A stretch of DNA of 45,666 nucleotides, from assembly GCA_027604505.1 (NCBI GenBank), contig JADIIX010000156.1, forward strand, positions 1 through 45,666, in the 5' to 3' direction. The notes under the pieces were generated by a model. It was given only the letters and a program-made list of their open reading frames with translations, did not search any database and was not told where the DNA came from. The position numbers and the translations under genes are program-made. The stretch comes from Gonapodya sp. JEL0774. Lineage: Eukaryota > Monoblepharomycota > Monoblepharidomycetes > Monoblepharidales > Gonapodyaceae. The stretch's first letter is position 1. Every line of letters starts with the position of its first letter. Positions 30,501-42,077 of this stretch are shown here, piece after piece.

Positions 30501-31516
30501 CGTCAGGATACTACCACAGCCTCGTTGAGTGCCGGAGAAATATCGCGAGTGGAAGCTATTGGTCACCTTCTAGAGAAAGACCCCTCCCCAAAATCGTTCG
30601 GCCCTGCATTCACTGACACTGACCTAGGCATTATCAAGCGGATTGCAACTCAGTGGCCTATTGCGAAACGACTTCCGGGTGAGTCCAGTAATTATTGAAC
30701 TGCAATGAACACTGAAGATTCCTACAACAATTAAAATAGGGTTGGATCTTCTCCGGCTTGTCGTGCTTTATTCTCCGGTACCTCTTCGAAATCCTGCGTC
30801 TTGTGGTATATTGGAGGAGCTATTGGTTGCTGCCGAGTTCCCTGAATCAAACAACGCGTCTTCGTCAACCAAGGAGGCGGAGAACAACCAGATGCTAGTT
30901 CTCCGATTCATTGGAAACGTTATGGGCGCAGGTGAAGGTCGAGAAGGTGTTTGGACAAGGCGGAGTAAGGTACAGTATTCTTCCCGTCGCAAATAATTAT
31001 TATTGCCGTTCACTAATTTTAGTTGTGCGACTCAGATTCTTGCCACCATCTCCCATTGCTTCCAGTATTCAATGAACAAGAATTTACGATTAGCGTTGGT
31101 GACCGTTGTCCTGAAGTAAGAAAGAGCCCATTGCCTGAATCGTTTCAATTTCTCATGAGTTTGTCGTAGCTTGTCCGTCCTCCTCACTATTAAGAGGGAC
31201 GAATCATTCGCTATGGATCTTCTTTCCTTATTGACAGACTTCTTGAAAGGCGAATCGGATCGGGACAACGAGTTCCGGGCGTACGTCGCAATAGGAACAC
31301 TCGTAAGTTGGATGTCAAGTCAGTCAAGTTGTTGTTCTAGAGCGAAACTAATTGAGATCCTTCGTTTTACTATCCTCACATCAGCTGCATAATTATCCTT
31401 CACTGAAAGATGCCTCCACAGTCGCCGAATTGAAGGGAATGTTGGGACGAAGTGTTGGGAAGGATGAAGTGCGATTGATTCAGGTGACCGAGGAATTGAA
31501 AAAGGTTATTGGTTGA
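27587..31516 (+). CDS. DOA1: DOA1/UFD3 (PLAA) ubiquitin-binding WD40-PFU-PUL protein
   Basis: Sixteen exons join in phase: 27587-27608, 27797-27837, 28033-28234, 28407-28611, 28690-28989, 29045-29187, 29253-29422, 29500-29649, 29709-29865, 29940-30157, 30216-30431, 30507-30678, 30740-30969, 31036-31115, 31170-31302 and 31385-31516 (856 residues; relatives are about 715-800). Residues 1-361 are WD40 repeats, for example 'LIFSASRDNTVRAWKR', 'VASGSWDKTAKLWHSF', 'TASADKTIKRWN' and 'VTGGSDGFVRVFTR'. The PFU domain (about 412-492) shows 'WSKIGDIVDAKGETKKVYQG', 'YDFVFDVELGPGVPPMKLPY' and 'NDLSQEFLDQIANFIVQ'. The PUL armadillo-type domain follows, from 'GYTMFKSANVGAIVAKI' to the end. The protein binds ubiquitin through WD40/PFU and Cdc48 through PUL, affecting free ubiquitin levels and sorting of ubiquitinated membrane proteins. 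It is convergent with the kinase gene. One donor is GTAGGA, the same variant as in SEC11. Confidence 0.94.
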
Positions 31517-31826
31517 GTGTCTGAGGGCACAGCGGTAATGCTTTTTGTATCGTCAAATACAGAATCTACGTTACTGCAGTTGCACAGCGATAATTCAATG
31601 TGGGTGGAAAAGATACCATAGATATGGCACATTGTTTATTTGTGAATCTGTGCACGTTTATCAGTGTTGCCAAACAACATAAATTAATATCCCCTTCTCC
31701 TAACCGCTTTATAAATCAAAACGAATGTTCGACAAAATGTGTACATCTACGTTATCGCGTCACGCTCCCATAACCTACGAGCAGATCCCCCTCAAAATCT
31801 ACGTCCTCGCATTACCAACACCAACG
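31517..31826. other. Intergenic gap between convergent DOA1-like and kinase genes
   Basis: About 310 bases separate two convergent stop codons. The DNA is AT-rich, as expected for two facing 3' untranslated regions. No additional gene is visible. Confidence 0.5.
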
Positions 31827-34800
31827 TTATCGAGCACCATACTGTCCGGTAAGCCGAACGCTTCCTGTTGCAGATCGCAGATGAGCATCACCAGTTTCTT
31901 CACCAGATGGTAATCCTTCAAATCGTGCCAACCGGCTTGCCAGACTAAGGCTTCCAGTTTCCACTGGGGGCCTCACCGATGTGCTTAAGCCACTTATTGG
32001 TTGTCCTGAGACACTACGACCCGTTCGGTTCGCCATAAATCGTGGAATGCTTGCGGCGATTGATGTACGTATGGATCCAGTTTGGGGTTTCAATGAGGAT
32101 CCGCCATGAACAATTTCTGACTCTGCTGGTTGCATCGTCGATGTCTCCACGGATTGCGTTCGAGACCGAAGGGCAGATGAAACTGACCCAACGGTCAACG
32201 AGGAAACAGCGGGAGTTGACACACTTTGAGGAATAGACGGCATCATGGGCGGTGGAGCTGTCGGCGTCATATTCGCTGGATCTGATCTATTAGAGACGGT
32301 CGAATCGATATCATAACTTCCAGTGCTGCTCTTGGAAGTCCGATCGGGAGGGGGGGGAAGTGGATCGATCCTCTGACCCCGATACTCGGCAACAAGCTTT
32401 GCAACGGCGGCTAAAATCTCTCTCCGCAGTCGAAGGAAGTACCACACTTCCCCGTGTGATCTTCGAAACTCAACCCCATAAACACCTGGACCCATTTGAA
32501 GGACCTCTGCATCAAATCGAATCTCCTCTTTCTTTGGAGGTGCGACCCATCCTGGACCTGTGTGCTCCGGTTCTTCCTCAATAGGCGTCTCCCTTTCCGG
32601 TTCCGTGAAGGACATGAGTCGGCTTTTGAAACGAGTAAACGGATTCTTCGACGTTGCTGTTGCATTAAGCTTGCTTCCCATAGCCATCACGGACTTCGCT
32701 CCCGACAGATTGATGCCGAAAGTGGACTTAGAAGGAGTCATACCAAACTTCGCAGGTCCTCCCGAAGTTGGAGTTGGTGGTGCTGGGAGTTTCCCTTCTC
32801 TCACCCACACCACAACTCTCCACCCGGCGCCTTCTGACCGTAAAGATTTGATCTTCTGTGTTTCATACCACCCTTTCTGCGGCTGCTTGATGACTGATGC
32901 GATCCAATTGAGCAATTTCTCCGGATCCGTTCGAAAGATGGCGTCTGAGTCCGGTGACTTGTCCTGACGAGGGTTGAAAACTCGGAACTCAACTTTCGGA
33001 ACAGATAGGGTCGTGAAACTCCCAATGTTTTTGATGGCACCCATAATAGACATCCTCTTTGGGCGTGATGCAGAGAAAAGTGGACCGCTTTGCTTATCGC
33101 GAGGAAAGTCGTCACTCGCTCCTTCGTTCATGAGAACTTTTAATCTCTTGGGAGTGCCTTTCTGTTGTGACATTCCAGACAAAGCGCTGTCTGTGTCGTC
33201 TTCACCCGAAGGATCCCGGGATTCACGGCGGTTCAAAGCGGTAAGGTCAATGGATGAATTACTGGGTCGTCTGGCATCTAGATCGGATTGATTGAACAAT
33301 TGCAAAGAGCTGTTCGATGGAGCCGCTGCGTAATCGATTGCAGAGTCAATGGATGCAATGGCTGTGCGAAACTTTATCAACATAGGCTCCGGTTGTAAAT
33401 TCAAAAAAATATCAAGAGACTTACACTGATGACTCATATCCCTCACTTTCAAACCACCTTGCTTGAAAGGGGGTGGTTCAAGTGTATCCATGCCACTGAT
33501 TTCTGCTCCAGATGACCGCGACACCACCCCATGAATGCCCGGAAGCTCATGACGAGGAAGTGACGGCGCGCTGGGGGCGGAGACATTGGAGGTAGTCTGC
33601 TGCCCCTCCACAGAACTCCCTGATGGCCCATCCTGGATTCCGACCGTTGAACGGATTCGTCGGAGTGTGCCAGATGAGTCCACTGCCGCACCTCCAGGCA
33701 TCAAATTCGAGTGTGCACGCGGGAGGCTGTTCCCCGCTTCTGATTTCGGTAACTGTCCTTCTGGATGCGGTTTTTCCGATTGCAAATTGGTCGATTCCCG
33801 CCCTGTGCGCTGCCCTCCACTGGATTCCCTGGAGTGAGATTCAGCTCCACGACGAGCGGGAGGTTTCTGTGATATGTCCGTCTTGCTTTGATCCCCGTTC
33901 GTCGTGGTTGTAGTGCCATGGAGGAGAATGGGTCCAAGCTGAGGTGGATGAAGGGGAATGCTGATAGGCCGAGGCTTATCAGGCTTATCAGAGGAAACCT
34001 GTGTGATGATGACGCGAGTGAGAAGACAATTAATTGGTACATTTTGAGAAGGGGTTTCAAAGTGGGAAGAGAAATCACTCACTTCCAGCTTGTTAATCAT
34101 ACCCGCAACCAACCCTCCTCGTTCTGGGCCATCTGTCGCCGTGGAACCACCTATACGATCTCTCTTGGGCTTCTCCCCTCGAACCCACCAGTGCTGGGAA
34201 GCTTTGGCGACCGACCATCTATCCTCCGGTTCGGTGTCCAGCAATCCACGAATGACTTCTCGGGCACCCGCCGTAACATGGTCGGGGAATGTGATAGTAG
34301 TTGTCACAATGTGGCGGTATAACCGAGAAATGTCGAGTGATGAAGGTGATGTTGGATCATCTTGGGGATAGCACATTTCAATCACAATGTCCGACCAAAA
34401 GAGATAGCGGGTAGAACCTACCATCAAATGGCAAATAGCCACAACACATTGCGAACAGAATCACGCCACAACTCCAAGCATCGGCTTTTTCACCATCGTA
34501 ACCACCTTCACCCAGTACCAGTTCTGGCGCTGCGTAGCACGGGCTTCCACAGCTTGTATGTAGCAGTCTCCTTTCGTTAGACGGAGGGAGCTGGGTGGCG
34601 TCCTCCGCTGCGGCACGCCGGACTGTCGTTGCGAAGCCGAAATCGGTTATAAGAAGGTGGCGATCGTGGGTTAAGAGAAGGTTCTCCAGCTTGAGGTCTC
34701 TATGGACGATGCCTGTGTGTGGTTTGAAAATATCAGAGATGCATGCTGGCACAGGGAATCAGTAACGCGTACCATGCGCATGTAAATAGGTGACACCTGC

Positions 34801-37800
34801 GGCGTTAATCAGATCAGCACAAAAAGATCCGGGCGACACCACTGCTCACAACCCTACCGTAACTCACCGCCACAGAGCTCCCTGAACAGGGCTTTCGCTT
34901 CCGACTCCTTCAGCATCTTGCGAGCCAATATATGCTCGAATAGCTCCCCTCCCGCAGCGTACTCCATAACAAGGCCTACATGCCTTTCGGTTTCGATAAT
35001 ATCGAAAAGCTTGACAATATGAGGGTGGAGAGCCGTCTTAACGTAATTCCCCGCAATAAAAGGTGTTGAGTAGTCACGAAGAGAATCGAGGAATCAACAA
35101 AACAAGTACCTTCAAGAGTGCTATCTCCCTCATGAGTTTCTCCCGTTTAGCGCCCGCGAGGCCCTCTTTCCGAACTAACTTAACAGCGACCTCTTGCCCT
35201 GTCCTTGCGTCAATACCCAGTTTCACCTTTCCGAACTCGCCTTCGCCTATGGATCTGATGATTCTGAAGTGACCGAGATACTTGCCACCCCCTTCAGCTG
35301 CGGAAGAACCTGAAGCCGAGACAGTACTGCGTTTATCCCGGTCTTCGGAACGCTGAGACTTGCTCCGCTCTGATCTTTCACCCCGTTCCGCGCGATCGCG
35401 CTCTCGCTCCTTTTTTTCCGTGGTCGCCGACGTTGCACTCGCTTCTAAACCATCAGGACCGGGTCGGCTTGGTCGCCGAGGGTAACTTTTCAGATGAGAT
35501 TTTGACTCAGAGTCGGGAGGAGCGCGAGAAGGCGCATCCAAGCGCTCTCGAGGCTCTCGGTGCGATTCGCCACGTTCCCGACCCTCGCCACGACTGTGGC
35601 CCCGCTCTCGGCTTTCAATCGGAGGTCGGAACGAACTTTCGCCTCCCGGACCTGACGCGGCCCTCCTTGGCGGCTTCGACAGATCAGGCAATGTTGTAGA
35701 ACGAGGGGGGCCGTCCGGAATCGCCGAGCGCCTCTTTGAACCCACACGGGGTTCATCATTAGTGTCCATCAGCATTAGCTCCCCGGGAATGACAGGCGTC
35801 TTCCGTGCGGATGTCCGCGTTGGCGGGGATGGGGGAGCTCGCTCAACGTCTACTGCAATCTGAGCAGCGGAATCATCAAGCTTAAGCGTTTCGGACGCTG
35901 TTGTGGGCTGACTTAAACCGAGATGCCGAGAATCGGCTGGAAGAGAGTGCGTGGAACTCTCGACCAGCGAGAGCGAGACTGCTTTGTCTCCGTCCGATTT
36001 TTTCCTTGAATGCTTCGCCGAGGAAGAAACTTTACGAGAAACATTCGGTTTAGGCTGCTCCTCGACAGTGGTGTCCACGTCAGAATACTGGAAACCAACA
36101 GCCGACTGGGAGGTAGTCACTTCCACCACTTCCGCACGTTCCACGAATTCCCGTTCCTTTCCTTTCGAATCAGTCTGCATCGTCTTAGGATCAGTTTGCT
36201 TCTCAAGATCCTGTGGTTTCGTCTCGGGGACAGCAGAATAAGTTGCGACAGGAATCTCTGCACTCGTTTGCTGGGGGGTTCGATCCTGCGCTTCCATTTC
36301 TTTCGCGGGGACCGAAGGTTGCCCACCAATGTCCGTGGATTCAGGCTCAATCACAGCAGTCTCAATTTCAACAGGCAAAGAAGTTGAAGTTGCTGGAACA
36401 CCGCCCGTACCTCTATCAGACGCACTACCATCAGCCGCATCAGTAACGGTTTCGTCCAGCTCTGGAGATTGGCTGTCCGTATATTCTACCGGCTTCGGAG
36501 AGACCGGATCCGGTAGCATTGCAAGCGGAGTAGCTCCTGCGGGACTTGGTGATAGGGTGCCTGGGCTGTTTGTAGACGAAGCCGCTGATCCGAATTTATC
36601 CGGCCCGACCAAATGTGAATCCACCGGCTCTCCATCGTTTGCCACCACCGGGAGTTCCTCGACGGGTGATGACGAACATGCTGGCGGATCCTCGAGAGAT
36701 TGTGCGACACTGATATACACCGGTTGCAGTGCTGAGTGGGATTGTGCGCGATCAACTTCCTGGTTATCTCTGAGAATAGAATCCTCAGCGGAAACAACAT
36801 GCTGCTGGGCTACCGAGCTTTTTAAAAGTGCTGCTGGAGCTAAAGCAACTGCTTGCTCGAACAACTCAGAGGAGTTGTCATGAGCGTCTTTAGACATCTC
36901 TAAAGATTCCGCGCCTGAAAAGGAAACAATGGACGTGGAATGAGGAGCACATTGTCTATCAGCCATATTCGAATACACAGACTATGAGTCAGCAACCTAC
37001 TTTGTCTGGATGCTTCCGGAGCAGCCTGATTCATCGGAATCGGAGTGACCATTTCCTTAACTGCAACACCAGACTCGATAGATGGGGGAGATAGCACGGA
37101 CTCAATGGCAGGAGTGGACGGGGGTACATCAATAACGAAGATATGTGAAGTACCCTGAGCGGGTGAAATAGTAGATATCACATCGTTGACAAGGGGGGGC
37201 GAAGCTAACTCAAAAACAGCGGGGGTTGATGGTGGCCCGCCAAGTGCACTGACAGGGTTTTCCCCGCCCACGGGTACAGTCGGAGAATCCATGACTGAGG
37301 GACGTAGTCCAGATTCATAAACCGACATCGGTGCGGGAGACTCGGTTACAGTACTTGGTATCACTGGTTGGTCAAGTGATGCTGGAGAGGCAGACTCCGC
37401 CGCACGAGCAGGTGAGGCTGATGCAAAGTTTGAAGGATCGTCGCCATGAACACCACCTACAAAAACGAGGGCGGCACTCAAGTTAGCAGAACTTCACAAT
37501 GGTCATCGAAACTGCTGGTGTTCACCTCGAGAGCCTTCCACAACAAGCGGAAGACTTGTGAGCAAGGACCCATACGGTTCGTCTTGGAGTTCAAAGGTTA
37601 TCTTATTATTTTGAATGAAGAAATGAAAGATAGGTACACCCACCTGGCGACTTAGAATCAACAAATAGATCCGCCCGTTCCTGTAATTGCTTTTCCACAG
37701 TCGACTCTACCACAAATCGCTTTGTACTTTGAGAACGGGTGACCGACGGGTTGGGAGGGGACGAAAGTCTTCGTCGAGCCTTGGGAGGAAGGGGCGGTGG

Positions 37801-40348
37801 TGGTAAGTGGTCAGAAGCATCTGATGTCGAGTCAGCGGTAGGGAGATTAGTCACAGGACTAGCTGTTGGCGGAAAGATGTGTGAATGGGCTGCCAACAAG
37901 GTGTGATGGACTTGAAAAAGGAGTTCTCGGTATTCCCCGGCGCATACTGCAACTCTCACCTGTTAGAAGAGGTTCAACACCTTGTGTGTCCGTCCTAATC
38001 AATTCGTCTGCTTCACTATTCGCGATTTGCCCTCCTTCACCTTCTGGTTTGCGGAGAGTTGGCGACAATGACTCCGAGTTGGGTGATGCGACTAGTTCAC
38101 AATTTTGAATTGTTAGGACACCGCGCAGGACAGCAAAAATTAGTTGCTCATCTCTCACCATCGAACTCTGCGTGTTGAAGTACAACGGAGGTCTTCGAGG
38201 CTACGACAAAATCATCCGCAGGAGACGGTCGCGACATATGGGAATTCGGGTGACGAACCGAGGACGATCGAATTGGTGACCTGAAAATGCTTTCGCGCTC
38301 TGGTGCAGGCACCATGGCGTACATTGCTGGAACGGTTTTGTCGGGTGAATAGCCCGATTTGAAGGCTGGCGACTCCGAGAGGACAATATCTGCTGAGGAC
38401 GAGGACTTTGAAACCACGGCTGGCCCAGGTACGGTCACGGGTACAGTCGTCGACGCGTCGAAGCTTGTCTTCAAAGGAGATGTGGGAGACACTTCTTGGG
38501 GAGGGGAAACGGGGACTTGCATAGGAGGAATGGAGGCTGGAGCTGATTCATGAGAGTGTTTAGATTTGAAAATTCCATGCAGGTTTGACATCTCAACTCA
38601 CCCGTCAGTTCTACCGGAGCACCAGAGGCTGACTTGTCAACTGCAACGCTGCGCCAAGAGCGGGTCGGAGGGGTCCTTGGGGGAGGCACAGGCACGATCT
38701 CCAGAGCCCGCGCAACATTCAATGGTGCAAGCATATGCGATGCAATGGGGGGCTGCGCTGTTTCGGCTGGGGACTTGCCCCGCGTACTCGATTCGTCGAC
38801 TCTCAACGTCCCGTCAGACATTTTCCCAGATGTGGTACGCGCGCGCTGTCGACCTCTTCCAATTTCGGTGAGCCCTGTCTCATCAGGCGGCTTGGGTGCG
38901 CTTCCGCCCGACAAGAAAGGTCGTGCGATTGCGGATATGGCGAGGTCCAGGTCCCCCAGTGACTTTCGGAAGCCTGTCTGAGGCGATCGTTCCCGGTTTG
39001 AAGAGCCAACCCCAAGCCAAGAAAGTGGTCGGGACCGGGACTTTTCAGGCGCGATGTCAGATGCGCCACCAGAATCTTGAGGTGGTGCACCTGGGACTGT
39101 GAGGGTCGCGGCGGAAGATTTGGGAGACGGTGATAAGGGACCTGTGCTGCCAGAGGACACTCCTGGGAACTTAGGCGACGACGTGGGTGCCATCGTGGTA
39201 GCCTGTGGGGTACGAGGAGAGGAAGTGCCCCCCGAGGCTGATGCCGATGCGGTGGCGGCCGATGTCGGAGATTCGGGAGGGGTTGGAGACGACAGGAATG
39301 GTAGTGAGAACCTGTTACGCAAAGTAACCGGTTCAGGCTCCGATTCGGTTGTATGTCGTCGGTCTCTACTGCGGGGTGGTTGCAATCCCGCGTTGGGGTC
39401 GCCGGAAGATGACAAGTAGAGCGGTGCGGGGAGTTGGGGTGGTTGAGTTCGTCCCCGCCTAGAAGAGTGACGTTCGGACCGTTCTCGATCATTGCGATCG
39501 ACGATGACAGGTTGGTTTTGTTGAGGCGAAATGGTGAAGTCGTCCGATGTGGGGGGAGGTGAAGCTGCAGGAATCGGGGGAAGCGCACGGTCAAAGGGGT
39601 CTGTCTCTATCATAGACTGCTGCTGGTCGGGGCGTGGTAGTAAGTAGGGATTGACAGGCGGGTAAGAGAGCGGCGAGTACAAAGGTGGAGTAGGGATCTG
39701 TGGTGCGCGGTTGGGGACGGGGGGATGGGGAGAACTTAGCACAGTCGACCCTCCAGATGCCATCATACCGCCAAGGCCTTGGGGTTGACGGACGACGCGT
39801 GTGGAATTCTGCCTCCGGGGAATAGTGTCGGCATTGTCAGAGAGTCTCCTGGAGGAAGTCGATTGGGGGAGTCCTCCGGAATGTGAGTTCTGCGGAAGCA
39901 GGTAGCTGGCTCCGGAAGGTGGAGCTCTGGCAGGGGACTCGGCGGGGGATGCCCCGAGGGAGAGAGAGTGAACATGGTTCCGTGCTGGCGAAGCGTCCGG
40001 TGAATTTTCAATAGAGTTCGATCCGCTTGGGGCCGTGTACAACAATAGACCCTCTGATGAATGAAGGTTCAAATGCAGGCGTGGACCGCCACTTCCTGTG
40101 CTGGTGTTCGCCTCTCTTGCTGGGCTGCTGTTCCCCTGCACACCACTTAGACCGCCAACCCCGCTTATAGAGCCCAGAAACCCCGCAACGGTACCACTAA
40201 CGCCTCCTCCACTCGGCTGTCGTGAATGTCCTCCTTCATGGGAGCCGGGAGGCGCATTGTCGACTCCTCCACCCAAAAACGACCCCTCCGAACCGCTGAA
40301 TCCTCCAAAGAGCCACTTGAATCGCTTTTTCCCACTCCTGTCCGTCAT
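31827..40348 (-). CDS. KIN4-type serine/threonine kinase with giant disordered N-terminus and KA1-like domain
   Basis: Twelve exons join in phase: 38602-40348, 38159-38542, 37960-38091, 37644-37862, 37001-37456, 35110-36914, 34868-35036, 34773-34796, 34422-34712, 34083-34360, 33425-33998 and 31827-33361 (2,537 residues). Residues 1 to about 1524 are Ser/Pro/Glu-rich and look disordered. The kinase domain (about 1525-1805) has '[12 protein letters not shown]', the VAIK Lys in '[10 protein letters not shown]', '[13 protein letters not shown]', 'ITDFGFA' and '[13 protein letters not shown]'. Next comes 'GYLPFDDDP' with '[10 protein letters not shown]', a signature of the fungal KIN4 group, which acts in spindle-position control in yeast. 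The activation loop has an insert ([16 protein letters not shown]). A KA1-like region at the C-terminus ('[11 protein letters not shown]', then '[19 protein letters not shown]' and '[18 protein letters not shown]') is split by about 100 residues; KA1 domains bind acidic phospholipids. Exons 1-5 could be a separate upstream gene, but every splice phase supports one reading frame. Confidence 0.85.
33362..33424 (-). other. 63-nt stop-free intron in the kinase gene (exitron-like)
   Basis: The donor is GTAAGTCTC and the acceptor TTTCGCACAG, both good for this genome. The interval is a multiple of three and has no stop in frame, so retention would only insert 21 residues ([20 protein letters not shown] and one more). 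Whether it is always removed cannot be told from DNA. Its A/T-rich content resembles the introns around it. Confidence 0.6.
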
Positions 40349-40983
40349 TTCCGCGTTAAGAGGGATGAAGATTTCAATAAAGAGCCGCCTGCTTCCAGCT
40401 GACTTCGGCTAGAAAGGCAGGAGGGTGGTGTGGGCGTCCCCGAGAATGGTTCTTGCTTCGATAAGCGGACTCCACCCTTGAATATTGGACACTGAAGCAA
40501 GTCCGAGGAGGACTGCTAGAATAGCGCAGAACGTGACTAGGGCTGGAAGCACCCGTCCGATTTGCCGGATTACGCCCGAATCAGGCTCGAGTATTTTCGC
40601 AAAAGAGGCAAGGGGGACGGAGAGGCCCGTGGCTTTCAGGTGTCCCGCTGCATATAACAACCTTTCATTATTCCATCACCACTCTCCTTTTTAAACAAAT
40701 CAAACTCCCTCTCGTTGAGCGTGACATAGCGAAAGGAAAGTTTTCATCATCTGATAGTCACAGGGCATCGTGCTCAAAATGCCAGAAGTTGATTCGGGTT
40801 CTCATCGTGCTCTATATATGTTCTTACGTGTCATTGTTGTCTAGGTTGATACCTGACTTGCCACTCAGAACATTATTTTATGTGTATGCATGTGGAGAGG
40901 TTGGGGTCGGTAAAATCGTTTGGCCGTCGATTTTCAACCCACAGGTGCTGAACAGAACCATTTGTTGGAAGGACATTTCAATC
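40349..40983. other. Divergent promoter region of the kinase and VPS55, with one doubtful ORF
   Basis: These 635 bases lie between the two divergent start codons. A - strand ORF at 40409-40660 contains a convincing TM-like stretch (VLPALVTFCAILAVLLGLAS) but begins at a TTG codon. No ATG exon with good splice sites could be joined to it. It could be the last exon of a small membrane protein or chance. Confidence 0.35.
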
Positions 40984-42077
40984 ATGGGGACAATGCGAAG
41001 TGCGTTGAAGTGTTGTCATATCGATGTTGAGCCTGCCGTCTCTTTCTCACTCGCTCCGCGTCGCCCTCCGCTTCTACGAACTGTTCTTGTGTTGGAATTC
41101 CCTGATTACCCTCGGACTTACAGCAATTATTCTGCTTGCTTTCTTTCTGGCATGTGGTATCTTACTCGTTATTCTCTCCTGCGCGCTATACGGGTTCGTT
41201 CAAGCGGCTTTACCAACCGCTTGCATTGCATCGTTCATCACATTACACGCAACATCACACCCCTTTTCCTCTGCAAATATCTCGCCTCTCTTCCTTTCGT
41301 TCTGAATTCAGCAATTGGTGGCCTCTTTTCGTCGTCCTCACTTACGTATTAGCACCGCTTCCTAACATGATTTGCAGTCGCTGTGCGGGCACAGACGATA
41401 TGTTCGGTGATGGAGAGAGCCGGTGAGCTGTTCAGTTTTGAAACATCCTATGATTCCGGGCTTCTCGTGCTGACTGCACAATCTCTCTCAATGGACGTGT
41501 TGGGCGACATTATTTTATTGAATTCCACTTGGGCTTGCGGGAATAATGTTTCTTCAGAGGGCTGCTAGAAACGGGATATTTTATTACTGCGATTTTCGTC
41601 GTTTCGGGCTTGGGTCTTCCACTAGTTCTCGCTCATGCACAAGTGGTGAGTGATTGTTGGTTCTCCTCATTTGATTGACGGAGGGAGCGGAGAAGGATTC
41701 TCTTGTTGGAAACAAAATTAATGACAAGGAAGCATCGGAAGTCTGGGACCATGTGATTATGTAGTGGTATCGTGCGTCTTGTTCACATCGGTTTGAAGTC
41801 ACTCTGTTCAAGGAGGTACGCTATATACATTCAGTCACACCCAAAAACCCATGTGGTGTGATTGTATCCATTATGCTGTGCTTCGTCGTCATTTGAGTAA
41901 CGCCACTGTCTGCGAGCCATATTAGAACTCACCGTGTGCACCACATTTTTATCCCCTCCATGATTCCCGCAGATAACTGTTTCTGCTATGTTTCTCTCTT
42001 TCTTCGGCGGTTTACTGGTTTACGCCACTATTTTGGGGTACACTCGCAATTTTGCCCAGCCCGTAGACGCCTACTAG
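40984..42077 (+). CDS. VPS55: Vacuolar protein sorting protein VPS55
   Basis: Five exons (40984-40999, 41124-41193, 41312-41422, 41558-41645 and 41973-42077) join in phase to 129 residues, close to the usual 120-140. Vps55 (human LEPROT/OB-RGRP family) is a four-TM endosomal protein that works with Vps68 in late endosome to vacuole transport. Visible signatures in order are 'MGTMRTIILLAFFLACGIL', 'LLVILSCALYGNWWPLFVV', 'YVLAPLPNMIC', a polar loop 'GTDDMFGDGES', 'LETGYFITAIFVVSGLGLPL', 'VLAHAQV' and 'GGLLVYATILGYTRNF'. The first coding exon is only 16 nt, split after MGTMR+1. An ATG ORF at 41024-41305 overlaps but reads into intron sequence and lacks the WWPLF exon, so it was not used. Intron 4 is unusually long (327 nt). 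The gene is divergent from the kinase. Confidence 0.93.

Noticed and set aside
38803-39594. 263-residue Pro/His-rich - strand ORF
   Set aside because: It overlaps the first exon of the kinase gene in another frame on the same strand; the long exon frame links in phase to the next exons.
40409-40660. Small - strand ORF with a TM-like segment
   Set aside because: It starts at TTG, has an in-frame stop just upstream in the adjoining sequence and no supported 5' exon. It is mentioned under the intergenic entry but not called as a gene.
41024-41305. 93-residue hydrophobic ATG ORF overlapping VPS55
   Set aside because: It starts in an intron and reads past the exon 2 donor; splicing from ATG 40984 gives the full conserved VPS55 protein.
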